Below the pieces are notes generated by a model that was not told the DNA's origin, made no database searches, and saw only the letters and a list, made by a program, of their open reading frames with translations. The translations under genes were made by a program, and so were the position numbers. This document shows, piece by piece, positions 24,535-33,442 of a stretch of 33,642 bases of DNA; positions within the stretch are counted from its first letter, which is position 1; each line of letters opens with the position of its first letter. The stretch comes from Acidobacteriaceae bacterium (GTDB taxonomy: Bacteria; Acidobacteriota; Terriglobia; Terriglobales; Acidobacteriaceae): NCBI GenBank assembly GCA_003134435.1, contig PLBE01000126.1, positions 114,987 to 148,628 of the forward strand, written 5' to 3'.

Positions 24535-25788
24535 TTAGGAAGATGCTCCCGCCGGTCCAGGCGATTCCAAGGTCGACTCACTCGCCCGCAACTGCGGCGC
24601 GAATCGCATCCCGTAAAACAGGATCGCCGCCGAGATCGCCATCGCAATCACCGGCAATACAAACGCCGCTTGCAAGGAGCGCCGGTCCGCCACCCAGCCC
24701 ATCATCGTCGGCGAAGGCACGTCGCCCAGAATGTGAATGATAAAAATATTCACCGCAATCGCCGTGGCGCGAATATGGGCCCCGACTGAATTCATCACCG
24801 CCGCATTCAGCGGTGAAGTGTTTAACAGTAAAAAGAATGCGGCTAATGCAATCGCCGGAACCATCGCTCGTCCCTTCACAAACAACGCCACAATCATCAC
24901 CGGAACGCCCAGCGCCATGCTCGCCGCCGACACCAGATAGTAAGAACCCTTCATTCGTGGCAGCAGATAATCGCCTAACCAACCGCCGGCCAGCGCCGCC
25001 ACAATCCCGTCCACCACGATGATGATGCCAAAAAGAAAATTAGCCCGGACCAGCGAGTAGTGGCGCTCGCTGAAAAGAAACTGCGGCATCCACACCTGAA
25101 TGCCGCCCAGCGAGAACGTCATCGCCGCCATGCCCAGTGTTGCCGTCAAAAACGCCGGATTGCGCGCCAGCCCAAAAACCGTCGCCCGCTCCGCAGTTTC
25201 CGCGAGCGAATCAAACTGCCCCCGCCTTGGCTCCTTCAAAAACATCACCGCAATCGCCAGCAGGAATCCCGGCGCCGCCGCAATGTAAAACGGAAAGCGC
25301 CATCCATAATGCGGTGCCAGATTTCCCCCCAGCAGATACCCCGCCGCCGATCCCACAGGAATCGCCAGGTAAAACACGCCAAGAATACGTCCGCGCTTTT
25401 CCTCCGCAAATAGGTCGGCCACAAAGGTTGGCGCAATCGTGACGAACGTCGCTTCGCCAACACCCACCAGCGTATGCCGGATCAGCAACTCCGTGTAGGT
25501 GTGCGTCACCGCCGTGAGCAGCGTGAGGCCGCTCCAGAAGATCGCCCCAAAAACAATGATCAGCTTGCGCGAATAACGATCCGCCAGCGGCCCCACAAAC
25601 GGCGCCGCAATCATATAGAACCCAAGAAACGCGCTGGTGAGATATCCAAGCTGAACGTTACTCAGATGGAATTCATCCTGCACCAAAGGCTGCACCGCGA
25701 ACAGCACATTGCGATCCGCATAATTCAGCAGATTGAGCGCCGTCAGCACGAGCAGCGCGGTGCGGGCCTGAAGCTGTTGCGGGTTCAC
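24535..25788 (-). CDS. MFS transporter, spinster-like
   Basis: A 417-residue major-facilitator protein with twelve expected helices. TM1 carries LNLLNYADRNVLFAVQPL, and the TM2-3 loop has the MFS signature GPLADRYSRK. TM4-5 carries GEATFVTIAPTFVADLF, a pattern seen in spinster-type (sphingolipid/organic acid) carriers. I start at GTG 25788, because the frame upstream (to 25902) overlaps queF and gives a basic, non-membrane stretch. No clear Shine-Dalgarno precedes this GTG. It lies between queF and the glycosyltransferase on the same strand and is probably in one transcript. Substrate unknown. Confidence 0.87.
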   Translation of the reverse strand: MNPQQLQARTALLVLTALNLLNYADRNVLFAVQPLVQDEFHLSNVQLGYLTSAFLGFYMIAAPFVGPLADRYSRKLIIVFGAIFWSGLTLLTAVTHTYTELLIRHTLVGVGEATFVTIAPTFVADLFAEEKRGRILGVFYLAIPVGSAAGYLLGGNLAPHYGWRFPFYIAAAPGFLLAIAVMFLKEPRRGQFDSLAETAERATVFGLARNPAFLTATLGMAAMTFSLGGIQVWMPQFLFSERHYSLVRANFLFGIIIVVDGIVAALAGGWLGDYLLPRMKGSYYLVSAASMALGVPVMIVALFVKGRAMVPAIALAAFFLLLNTSPLNAAVMNSVGAHIRATAIAVNIFIIHILGDVPSPTMMGWVADRRSLQAAFVLPVIAMAISAAILFYGMRFAPQLRASESTLESPGPAGASS

Positions 25789-25825
25789 AGGTCGTAGGAA
25801 TATAGCATGGCCCGAAAGGCTGCCA

Positions 25826-26263
25826 TTACTTCTGACTCTTCTTCCCGCGCGGCCACTTCGCAACCACCACCGTCGAAATCCCGCCCCGTGGACGAAACTC
25901 ACCTTTCACTTCCGCCCACAACGGTTTCGCCCAGCGCACAACATCCTCCAGCACCTGATTCACCACGTTTTCCTGGAAGATTCCGAGGTTGCGATACGAC
26001 TGCAGATATTCCTTGAGCGATTTCAACTCCAGACACGAACGATCGGGCTCGTAGCGAATCACCAGATGGCCGAAATCCGGCAAGCCCGTCTTCGGACACA
26101 CCGACGTGAATTCGGGATCGTCGACCACAATTTCGTATCCCGGAAACTGGTTCGGCCAGGTTTCAATCTCCGGAAAATCGTGGTCAAGTCCAGCGCAGGC
26201 GTGATCCGCCGTGTAACCAGCAGGCCCGGGGCGAAGCGACAAAGAACGGGGAGACTTTCGCAT
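25826..26263 (-). CDS. queF: NADPH-dependent preQ0 reductase (7-cyano-7-deazaguanine reductase)
   Basis: Reduces the nitrile preQ0 to preQ1 with NADPH in queuosine (tRNA modification) synthesis. It is the short, unimodular type. The active-site block FTSVCPKTGLPDFG (52-65) holds Cys56, which forms the thioimide, and Asp63. The QueF motif ELKSLKEYLQSYRN (79-92) follows, then FQENVVN and the late FRPRGGIS. ATG at 26263 gives 145 residues; GTG at 26302 (158) is possible. A TACAAT just upstream of the ATG would suit a leaderless message, but no -35 is visible. It is first in a minus-strand run with the MFS and glycosyltransferase genes. Function very secure. Confidence 0.96.
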   Translation of the reverse strand: MRKSPRSLSLRPGPAGYTADHACAGLDHDFPEIETWPNQFPGYEIVVDDPEFTSVCPKTGLPDFGHLVIRYEPDRSCLELKSLKEYLQSYRNLGIFQENVVNQVLEDVVRWAKPLWAEVKGEFRPRGGISTVVVAKWPRGKKSQK

Positions 26264-26410
26264 CCGCCTATTGTACCCAGTGCCAATTGATAATCGCTGC
26301 ACTCGACGCCATCAACCCTCCCGCGCATCTAAACAGCTAAGACCGGGACTACCGTTTGCCCGCTCCCGCGGCGCGGGATGATATACATTTAAGCTTGCGC
26401 TTTTCTCTGC

Positions 26411-27655
26411 ATGCCATTGAATGGAAATAGTCCGAGACCTCAGCCGCGGCGCTGGTGGCTGACCGCGCTCGCGATTCTGGCGGCCGTCATCGTCCTCGCC
26501 GCTTTTGTCTTCCATCGCGATGATGCGGTCCCGATTCGAACCGCCGTGGTCGAGTCTGAATCCATCCGCAGCCTGGTTTCCACCAACGGGAAAATCGAGC
26601 CCGTCAATAATTTCGAGGCCCATGCCCCGGTCTCCACGAACGTGCGCCGCGTCCTGGTCAAAGAAGGCCAATCCGTCAAGCGTGGCCAATTGCTGGTAGT
26701 TCTCGATGATGCCGACGCGCGCGCCCAAGCCGCCCGTGCCGAGACCCAGTTGAAAACTGCGCAAGCCGACCGCAGCGCCGCCGACCAAGGCGGTAATCAG
26801 GAAGAATTGCTGAGCCTCAAAGCCCAACTGGTCAAAGCCACCACTGATCGCGATTCCGCCCAGCGCAATCTGGACGCGCTCCAGAAGCTCGAATCCCAGG
26901 GCGCTGCCTCGGCCGGAGAAGTCAGAGACGCGGAAAACGCTCTCGCCCGCGCCGATGCGGAGCTCAGTTTTCTAGCGAAAAAGAAAACGGATCGATATTC
27001 CAATGCCGACCGCGCCCGCGTCGTCGCGCAGCGCCAGGAAGCCCAGGCAGCCTACGATGCCGCTCAGGATGTTCTCGCAAAATCCAATATCCGCGCTCCC
27101 TTTGACGGCATCGTCTATTCCCTGCCCGCCCGTCAAGGTGGCTTCGTTGCCGCCGGAGACCTCCTCCTGCAAATGGCCGATCTGCGAGAAGTGCTGGTCC
27201 GCGCTTTCGTCGATGAACCCGATCTCGGCAGATTGTCGCCTGGAAACCCAATCGAAATTACCTGGGACGCTGTCCCCGGACGCATCTGGCACGCCACCGT
27301 CACCTCTGTCCCTTCCACTGTCAAATTGCGCGGTTCGCGCAACGTCGGCGAGACCACCAGCATCGTAGATAATAAGGATTTGAAACTCTTGCCCAACATC
27401 AATGTCGGTATCGCCATCGTGACCGCCGAGCACGGCAACGCGCTCGTAGTGCCGCGGGAAGCGGTTCGCATGGATGACTCCAAACCCTATGTCCTGCAGG
27501 TTGCCGGCCACGAACTCAAGCGGCAGGCAGTCGACACTTCCCTTTCCAATCTCACTCAGGTTGAAATCACTCGCGGCTTGGCTGCCAAGGATATGGTGGC
27601 CATCAATTCTCTCAATGGCAAGCCCATCGGCGATCACACCCGGGTTAAGTTCTAG
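26411..27655 (+). CDS. Membrane-fusion (HlyD/MacA-type) periplasmic adaptor
   Basis: A 414-residue adaptor. An N-terminal anchor helix (about 15-34) is followed by a first lipoyl half (VRRVLVKEGQSVKRGQLL), a long Ala/Gln/Lys-rich coiled coil (about 100-215), a second lipoyl half (NIRAPFDGIVYSLPA), and a beta-barrel domain (ITWDAVPGRIWHATVTSV). It is MacA/HlyD-like. Such adaptors link an inner-membrane pump to TolC. Here the next genes are a TPR protein and a TolC-type channel, and no ABC or RND pump follows, so the pump is missing, elsewhere, or replaced. ATG at 26411; an extended -10-like stretch lies near 26380. Its TAG stop is immediately followed by the next ATG. Confidence 0.92.
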   Translation: MPLNGNSPRPQPRRWWLTALAILAAVIVLAAFVFHRDDAVPIRTAVVESESIRSLVSTNGKIEPVNNFEAHAPVSTNVRRVLVKEGQSVKRGQLLVVLDDADARAQAARAETQLKTAQADRSAADQGGNQEELLSLKAQLVKATTDRDSAQRNLDALQKLESQGAASAGEVRDAENALARADAELSFLAKKKTDRYSNADRARVVAQRQEAQAAYDAAQDVLAKSNIRAPFDGIVYSLPARQGGFVAAGDLLLQMADLREVLVRAFVDEPDLGRLSPGNPIEITWDAVPGRIWHATVTSVPSTVKLRGSRNVGETTSIVDNKDLKLLPNINVGIAIVTAEHGNALVVPREAVRMDDSKPYVLQVAGHELKRQAVDTSLSNLTQVEITRGLAAKDMVAINSLNGKPIGDHTRVKF

Positions 27656-28645
27656 ATGATCACCCGCCCTTCCAATGTTTTGCTTGTGATCGTCATCTTG
27701 CTGGCGACCATGTTCGTCGCAACCTTCTCCGCATCCGCCAGCGTGGCCGTCTCCGCCCAGGACAAACTGGCCGCCGGACAGATCGACGAAGTCATTGCCG
27801 AACTAAACGGCCGTCTGGCTGACGCTCCGTCCGACGCTGAATCCTCCAACCTGCTTTGCCGCGCTTACTTCGCCCTCGAAGATTGGAATCGCGCCGAGCC
27901 TTCCTGTCGAAAAGCAGCCGCCCTCGATCCCGACAATGGCCGTTTTCATCTCTGGCTGGGACGGGTCTATGGCGAGAAAGCGGATCGCGCAAATTTCATG
28001 GAGGCTGCCAGCCTGGCCGGAAAAGTTCGCGCCGAATTTGAGCGCGCCGTCCAGTTAAACCCGAAAGACCTGGACGCCCGCCTCGATCTTGCGGAGTTCT
28101 ACATCGATGCGCCCGCCCTCGTCGGCGGCGGCGAACGGAAAGCCCGTGATCAGGCGCAGTCCCTTGCCACCATCAATCCTGCTCGCGAGCACTTCATTTA
28201 CGCCCGCATCGCCGAGAAAAAAAAGGATGCCGCCTCCGCGGAACGCGAGTATCGCCAATTTATCGACCTTAGTCACGGAGACGCCGAAGCTTGGCTGAAC
28301 CTCGCTCTTTTCTTCCGCCGCCAGAAACGCTTCGACGAAATGGAGCAAGCCATCGTCAAGCTCGGCCGCGCCCCTCAGCCCGAGCCCGACGTTCTGTGGG
28401 AAGCTTCCGACATCCTCGATCGCGCCGGTCGCAACTATCCTCTGGCCACCCAACTGCTCAATCGCTATCTGACCTCCGGTCCCGTAGAAAAAGCTCCGGC
28501 ATTCAAAGCTCACTACCTGCTCGGGACGTTGCTCGAAAAGCAAGGCGATAAAGTCGGAGCGGCATTGGAGTATCGCGCTTCCCTGTCGTTGGTCCGAAAC
28601 TTCGGCCCGGCCCAGCAAGCGCTCAACCGCGTTGCTCACCAGTAA
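27656..28645 (+). CDS. Exported TPR protein
   Basis: A 329-residue protein with a signal peptide or anchor (hydrophobic 8-29) and TPRs from about 35 to the end (e.g. NLLCRAYFALEDWNRAEPS, AHYLLGTLLEKQGDKVGAAL). The ATG directly abuts the adaptor gene's stop, so they are co-translated. A periplasmic scaffold role beside the adaptor and TolC channel is the natural guess; no enzyme motif is visible. A stretch near residues 140-160 (FYIDAPALVGGGERKARDQA) resembles TPR proteins with a loop insert. Function unknown beyond this. Confidence 0.88.
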   Translation: MITRPSNVLLVIVILLATMFVATFSASASVAVSAQDKLAAGQIDEVIAELNGRLADAPSDAESSNLLCRAYFALEDWNRAEPSCRKAAALDPDNGRFHLWLGRVYGEKADRANFMEAASLAGKVRAEFERAVQLNPKDLDARLDLAEFYIDAPALVGGGERKARDQAQSLATINPAREHFIYARIAEKKKDAASAEREYRQFIDLSHGDAEAWLNLALFFRRQKRFDEMEQAIVKLGRAPQPEPDVLWEASDILDRAGRNYPLATQLLNRYLTSGPVEKAPAFKAHYLLGTLLEKQGDKVGAALEYRASLSLVRNFGPAQQALNRVAHQ

Positions 28646-28790
28646 AGCGATGCCTGAATCGCCGGTTAACCCAGAGCCCGCGGAAAGTCTAGGAATAGCG
28701 TGCTTGCCCGTCGTCAAGTCGCCGTCCTGCATCACGATCTTGGATCCCGCCAACATCCTCGAGCCAGCCGGTACGAGCAAAGTTACTGCC

Positions 28791-28855
28791 CGCCGCGTTC
28801 GCGGCGCACTACAATTTGTGCGTGAACATATGCGCGAACCCAGATATGCGTGAAC
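28791..28855 (+). promoter_or_regulatory. Putative operator region upstream of the TolC-type gene
   Basis: A perfect palindrome CGCCGCG-TT-CGCGGCG (28791-28806) precedes a TACAAT (28810-28815). Three direct copies of TGCG(T/C)GAAC follow at 28819, 28831 and 28847. The -35 is unclear (TTACTG at 28783 is too far). The repeats would overlap the start of transcription, which is what a repressor site would do. Confidence 0.4.
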
Positions 28856-28892
28856 TCAGGGGAGCGGCCAGATACCCGAGAAAGGTGACGAG

Positions 28893-30236
28893 ATGAAAAT
28901 CCGATGGCCTCGCCTGCGCTCCAGCAGGCTGCTCGCCTTATTCACCGCCCTGCTGATCGTCGCACCGCGAGCCCAAGCCGAGCCGCTGCCTCTCGAGCGC
29001 GCCATCCGCCTGGCGCTCGCCCACAGCACCACCTCCGCCATTGCCGGCGCCGACGTGCAACGCGCCTTTGCTTCCTACCGCGAACTCCGCAATAACTACG
29101 TCCCCCAGATTGTCATCGGTTCCGGCCTCGGATGGTCCTACGGATTCCCGCTCAGCATCGAAGGCTCGGCGCCGGCGATCGCCAACGCCGTGGCCCAGAG
29201 CTCGGTCTTTAACCTGGCGCAGCGCCAGTTCGTAAATGCCTCTAAAACAGAATGGCATGCTTCCCAGTTTCAGGACAAAGACCAGCGCAATGCCATCATT
29301 CAAGATGTCGCCCTCACCTACGCCGAACTCGCAAAGTGGGAAGCGCGCCTTCAACGCCTGCACCAGGACGACGCCCAGGCGCAGCAGATGGAGCACGCTG
29401 TAGCCGCCCGCTTGCAGGAAGGTGTCGACAGCACAGTCGATCTCGACAAGGCCAAGCTGACGGCAGCGCGCGTCCGCCTGCATCGTGCCGAAGCCCGTGG
29501 CAATGCCGATGTCCTCCGCCGCCATCTCTCAACCCTTACCGGTTTGCCTGTCGCCTCCATCGAACTCGCTCCCGAAACCATTCCCGCCCTGCCGCCCGTC
29601 GCCGCCCAGGAAGATCTTTCCGAAAAAGCACTCGCCACCAGCCCCGTCATCAAACTGGCCGAACAGCATTCGCTTGCCGAATCGATGCGCGCCCTCGGTG
29701 AGCACCGCGCGTTATACCCAACCCTCGATTTCTCCGCTCAGTATGCACGACTCTCCAGCATCAATAACTACAATCTCTACTACCGCAGGTTTCAGCCGGA
29801 TAACGCCACCATCGGCTTTGGCCTCCGCATCCCGTTGTTCAACGCCGCCCAGCGCGCCCGCGCCGATGCCGCCCAAGCCGAAGCCCTCAAGGCGAAAAAA
29901 CAAGCCGAGGCAGCTCGCAATCAAGTCGCTGAGGAAACTCTCAAACTGCAACGCGCCGCCGAACAACTCGAAGCCGCCCGCGAGGTCGCGCAACTGGAAT
30001 ATCAACTCGCCCAGTCCGGCTTGGAAGCCGCCCAAACCAAGATCGACGCCAAAACTGGCACCCTTCACGAACTCGCCGACGCCCGCGTCCAGGCCGCCGA
30101 ACGCTACCTGCTCTTTCAGGATGCCGATTTCGAATACCAGCGCGTCCGCCTAACCCTGCTCCGCGCCACCGGAGAACTGGAACAATGGGCGCTCCCCGGC
30201 ACTCCTCCCGACCACTCCTCGATTCCCACTCCTTAA
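28893..30236 (+). CDS. TolC-family outer-membrane efflux channel
   Basis: A 447-residue outer-membrane factor. The signal peptide ends near AQA (residue 29). Two repeats of the alpha-barrel region are visible, the first around IIQDVALTYAELAKWEARL and the second around AEALKAKKQAEAARNQVAEE, separated by beta-barrel stretches (FGLRIPLFNAAQRAR). Mature length is typical. ATG at 28893 has AAAGGTGA upstream. It lies 247 bases after the TPR gene behind its own likely control region, so it may be regulated separately from the adaptor. Confidence 0.9.
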   Translation: MKIRWPRLRSSRLLALFTALLIVAPRAQAEPLPLERAIRLALAHSTTSAIAGADVQRAFASYRELRNNYVPQIVIGSGLGWSYGFPLSIEGSAPAIANAVAQSSVFNLAQRQFVNASKTEWHASQFQDKDQRNAIIQDVALTYAELAKWEARLQRLHQDDAQAQQMEHAVAARLQEGVDSTVDLDKAKLTAARVRLHRAEARGNADVLRRHLSTLTGLPVASIELAPETIPALPPVAAQEDLSEKALATSPVIKLAEQHSLAESMRALGEHRALYPTLDFSAQYARLSSINNYNLYYRRFQPDNATIGFGLRIPLFNAAQRARADAAQAEALKAKKQAEAARNQVAEETLKLQRAAEQLEAAREVAQLEYQLAQSGLEAAQTKIDAKTGTLHELADARVQAAERYLLFQDADFEYQRVRLTLLRATGELEQWALPGTPPDHSSIPTP

Positions 30237-30402
30237 TGCGCAGAAACGACGTTCGGCCAGCTTGTTTTGCGTTTTGCCCCCCTCTAAGGCACACTCTCAG
30301 AAAGGGTTCCGCCGCTTTCGACGGTCTTGGGCACGTATCTGGATGGTAGCGTCGGCCGGGGTTTCGACGCATCCAATAATGTTAAGATAGAGACTCACCC
30401 AT

Positions 30403-31875
30403 ATGCCATTAAAAACACTGTTTCTGAACCCGCCTTCGTTTGAGAATTTCGATGGAGGCGCTGGCTCGCGCTGGCCCGCTACCCGCGAGATCGAATCGTA
30501 CTGGTATCCCGTCTGGCTCGCGTATCCAACCGGAATGCTCGAAGGCGCCCGCTTGCTCGACGCCCCTCCTCACCACATCACCGCCGAAGAGACCATCCGC
30601 ACCTGCAAAGACTACGAACTCCTCGTGCTCTTTACCAGCACTCCCGGATTTCCCGGCGACGTTCGCATTGCCGAAGCCATCAAAGACAGCAATCCCCACA
30701 TTAAAATCGCTTTCGTCGGCCCCCACGTCAGCGTGCTCCCCGAGAAATCCTTGACCGACGCAAAAGTGATCGACATCGCCTGCCGCAAGGAATTCGACTA
30801 CTCCATCGTCGAATACGCCCAGGGCAAGCCCATCGAAGACATTCTGGGCATTTCCTATCGTAAGAATGGCCAGATTCTGCATAATCCCGACCGGCCAACC
30901 ATTCAGAATCTCGATGAACTGCCGCATGTGACCGAGGTTTACCGCCGCGACTTGGACGTCCGCCGCTACAACGTTCCCTTCCTGCTCCATCCCTTCGTGT
31001 CTTTATATACGTCGCGCGGATGCCCCGCCCAGTGCACCTTCTGCCTCTGGCCCCAGACCCTGAGCGGTCACCCCTGGCGCAAGCGCTCCAGCGATGACGT
31101 CGCCCGTGAAATGGCCAAAGCCAAAGATTACTGGCCCTACGTAAAAGAGTTTTTCTTCGACGACGACACTTTCAACTTGCAGAAAGCCCGCACCGTCGAA
31201 CTCTGCGCCAAGCTCAAACCCCTGGGCCTGACCTGGTCCTGCACCTCGCGCGTCACCACTGACTTCGAAACCCTCAAGGCTATGAAAGAAGCCGGCTGCC
31301 GCTTGCTCATCGTCGGCTATGAATCCGGCGATCAACAGATTCTCAAAAATATCAAGAAGGGCGCCACCGTCGAGCGCGCCCGCCAGTTCACCAAGGATTG
31401 CCACAAACTAGGACTCGTCGTCCACGGCGATTTCATCCTCGGCTTGCCCGGAGAGTCTCGCGAAACCATCAAGAACACCATCAACTTCGCCAAGGAACTC
31501 GACGTGGAGACGATTCAGGTTTCCGTCGCTCACGCCTACCCCGGAACCGAACTACACGAATTCGCCATGAAGAATGGCTTCATCACGGCCGACAGCAAAA
31601 TGGTCGACGATGGCGGTCACCAGATGGTCCAGATCGAGTATCCCGGCCTGCCCGCCGCCGAAGTTCTGGAGGCCGTTCACCACTTCTACGACGCCTATTA
31701 CTTCCGTCCCAAAGCTGCGTACCGCATTCTAAGAAAAGCTGTGTTCGACAACTCCGAACGCAAGCGCCTGTACAAGGAGGCGCGCACTTTCCTTAAACTA
31801 CGCGCCCAGCGCCATAAGTGGGTGAAGGACAACCGTAAAGAAGAGACTCCTTCTCCCGCCCCGGCCAAGGCCTGA
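30403..31875 (+). CDS. hpnJ: Hopanoid radical-SAM protein (B12-binding-type) HpnJ
   Basis: A 490-residue radical-SAM enzyme with an N-terminal cobalamin-binding-type domain (about 1-155: FLNPPSFENFDGGAGSRW, LFTSTPGFPGDVRIAEA) and a SAM domain with the cluster motif CPAQCTFC (Cys207, Cys211, Cys214). Downstream blocks FFFDDDTFN, LLIVGYESGDQQILKNIKKG and GDFILGLPGESRETI match HpnJ closely as I remember it. The family is known to make the cyclitol-ether head group of composite hopanoids. The ATG at 30403 lacks a strong Shine-Dalgarno. No other hopanoid gene (hpnG, hpnH, hpnI, hpnK, shc) is in the window; the two half-size transporters follow directly. Confidence 0.92.
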   Translation: MPLKTLFLNPPSFENFDGGAGSRWPATREIESYWYPVWLAYPTGMLEGARLLDAPPHHITAEETIRTCKDYELLVLFTSTPGFPGDVRIAEAIKDSNPHIKIAFVGPHVSVLPEKSLTDAKVIDIACRKEFDYSIVEYAQGKPIEDILGISYRKNGQILHNPDRPTIQNLDELPHVTEVYRRDLDVRRYNVPFLLHPFVSLYTSRGCPAQCTFCLWPQTLSGHPWRKRSSDDVAREMAKAKDYWPYVKEFFFDDDTFNLQKARTVELCAKLKPLGLTWSCTSRVTTDFETLKAMKEAGCRLLIVGYESGDQQILKNIKKGATVERARQFTKDCHKLGLVVHGDFILGLPGESRETIKNTINFAKELDVETIQVSVAHAYPGTELHEFAMKNGFITADSKMVDDGGHQMVQIEYPGLPAAEVLEAVHHFYDAYYFRPKAAYRILRKAVFDNSERKRLYKEARTFLKLRAQRHKWVKDNRKEETPSPAPAKA

Positions 31876-31887
31876 GGGTTACAAACT

Positions 31888-31913
31888 GTCATCCTGAGCG
31901 CGGCGAAGGACCT
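31888..31913. repeat. Dispersed repeat-like sequence after hpnJ
   Basis: A stretch beginning GTCATCCTGAGCG and ending GCGAAGGACCT matches, from memory, an intergenic repeat common in Acidobacteriota. It lies in the 84-base gap between hpnJ and the first half-size transporter. Confidence 0.4.
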
Positions 31914-31959
31914 ATGCATTTGAGTTTGCGATACTCCTGCTCCACTTGTTGACCACTCC

Positions 31960-32391
31960 GTGACCTTTCGAAAATACCTCGTCCTCGCCGGAATCACCAT
32001 CTTCAGCACCGCCGGCGATTCCCTGCTGGCTCGCGGCATGAAAGAAGTCGGCAATGTCTCCCTCCACAACCTCTCCGGACTGCTGCTCGCCGTCGTCCAT
32101 CCCTGGGTCACCGCGGGCATCCTCTTCCTGCTCGCATTCTTCGCCTGTTACATGTCCGCGCTTTCCTGGGCCGACCTCACCTACGTGCTTCCCGCCACCT
32201 CCCTCGCCTATGTCCTCGTCGCTCTCATTGGCCACTTCCGTCTGCATGAAGTTATCTCGCCCACTCGCTGGCTGGGCATCGCGCTCATTGCCGCTGGCGT
32301 AGGTTTCGTCGCTGCCGGACCCTCCGTAACACCCAGTCGCCATCCGCCAGACGCCCGGCACGACCCCGTTTCCCGGGAGGCGCAGTCATGA
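31960..32391 (+). CDS. Half-size DMT/EamA transporter, SMR-like (first of a pair)
   Basis: A 143-residue four-helix membrane protein (helices about 6-25, 45-68, 74-92, 104-122) with a short hydrophilic tail. TM1 carries the family pattern TAGDSLLARGMKEVG. The start is GTG at 31960. Its stop overlaps the next ATG by four bases (ATGA), and the two proteins are homologous to each other, which suggests a heterodimer as in ArnE/ArnF or SMR pairs. In context a flippase or exporter for a lipid head group is possible; no substrate can be read from the sequence. Confidence 0.82.
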   Translation: MTFRKYLVLAGITIFSTAGDSLLARGMKEVGNVSLHNLSGLLLAVVHPWVTAGILFLLAFFACYMSALSWADLTYVLPATSLAYVLVALIGHFRLHEVISPTRWLGIALIAAGVGFVAAGPSVTPSRHPPDARHDPVSREAQS

Positions 32392-32768
32392 CTGAAATCT
32401 ACGCCTGGGCCGCCATCGGATTCATCATCCTCGCCTCGACCACCGGAGACGTATTGCTCTCCTACTCCATGAAACGAGTTGGCGACGTGGGTGAACTCTG
32501 GAAGCAACGCGGACTGCTGGCCGTCATCGGCCGCGTCCTCTCCACCCCAACCTTCGCCCTCGGCTTGATGGCGATGGCCGTCGCGTTCTACAGCCTGCTC
32601 TTCGGTCTTTCCTGGGGCAATCTCAGCCTGGTCGTGCCTGCTTCGGCCTCGCTCACTTTCGTCGCCAATGCTGTCGCAGCCCGCATCTTCCTGCACGAAC
32701 GCGTAGGCCGCCGCCGTTGGATTGCCGCCCTGCTGGTAGCGGGCGGCGTCGTGCTCATGGCCGTCTGA
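32388..32768 (+). CDS. Half-size DMT/EamA transporter, SMR-like (second of a pair)
   Basis: A 126-residue four-helix protein, homologous to its neighbour: TM1 TTGDVLLSYSMKRVGDVG lines up with TAGDSLLARGMKEVGNVS, and TM3 LSLVVPASASLTFVANA with LTYVLPATSLAYVLVA. There is no tail, unlike the first subunit. ATG at 32388 overlaps the previous stop. The two probably form one antiparallel transporter. It is convergent with the PilZ gene, 29 bases away. Confidence 0.83.
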   Translation: MTEIYAWAAIGFIILASTTGDVLLSYSMKRVGDVGELWKQRGLLAVIGRVLSTPTFALGLMAMAVAFYSLLFGLSWGNLSLVVPASASLTFVANAVAARIFLHERVGRRRWIAALLVAGGVVLMAV

Positions 32769-32797
32769 ATCTTCCCGCCTCAACTGAAGCGAAACCG

Positions 32798-33442
32798 CTA
32801 GCCGAATAATTCGACCGCAACTAACACCGGTTCTGCTTCCTCCACCCGATCCTGCCCGGCAGACGCCGACGTCTCCTCTGCCGAATGCACTTCTTCCAAA
32901 TGCTCTTCCCGCTGCAAGATCGTTCCCATCAACCCCAACCGCTCGCTCAACTTCATCGCCCGCAGTCGTCCATCCTCCAATTGCCTCCGCACCGACTCCG
33001 CATCCAATTCGCGCCGGGCCAATTTGAGCTTCTTCATTACCGCTCGCAATCTCGTCAACTGCTCGACCAGTTCCGCCAGCATGTCCTTCCCGCCCGCGCT
33101 GATCTGCACGAATTCGATGCCTGCCGCCGAACTTCCTCGAATCGCCTTTACCTCGCCCACTGCCCGGAACGCAGCCGCGTTGACCCGCACAAGAATTTCA
33201 GCGCGTACCCCAAAATGAATCGGCACCGCCGTATCCACGCAGCACCCTCCCAGACTCAGGTCGAGAATCTTCCCCGGAAGAAAAATACCGTCGGATGGCA
33301 GACGGCTGATCTTGGCGTCGCCGCCGCAGGTGAATCGCGCGCTGCGACGTCGCTCGTCCTCTCCCCGCTCTTTCACTGCCCCAACATACAAGGGCCCATC
33401 AGGTATCCTCCGATTACGGCCGTCGCCGCTTCTGCCAGGCAT
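32798..33442 (-). CDS. PilZ-domain (c-di-GMP binding) protein
   Basis: A 214-residue cytosolic protein. The PilZ domain (about 29-125) has the RRSAR form of RxxxR at 33-37 and DLSLGG (62-67) for the second binding motif, so binding of cyclic di-GMP is likely. A charged helical C-terminal region (about 125-200, AELVEQLTRLRAVMKKLKLA, later LQREEHLEEVHSAEE) looks coiled-coil. ATG at 33440-33442. Output partner unknown. The remaining 200 bases to the window end hold no gene I can support. Confidence 0.85.
   Translation of the reverse strand: MPGRSGDGRNRRIPDGPLYVGAVKERGEDERRRSARFTCGGDAKISRLPSDGIFLPGKILDLSLGGCCVDTAVPIHFGVRAEILVRVNAAAFRAVGEVKAIRGSSAAGIEFVQISAGGKDMLAELVEQLTRLRAVMKKLKLARRELDAESVRRQLEDGRLRAMKLSERLGLMGTILQREEHLEEVHSAEETSASAGQDRVEEAEPVLVAVELFG

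Noticed and set aside
25789-25902. Upstream extension of the MFS gene
   Set aside because: Overlaps the end of queF and encodes a basic Arg/Gly/Ser-rich stretch unlike an MFS N-terminus.
28632-28853. 73-codon frame between the TPR gene and the TolC-type gene
   Set aside because: No Shine-Dalgarno, no family resemblance, and its end coincides with the direct repeats of the presumed control region.
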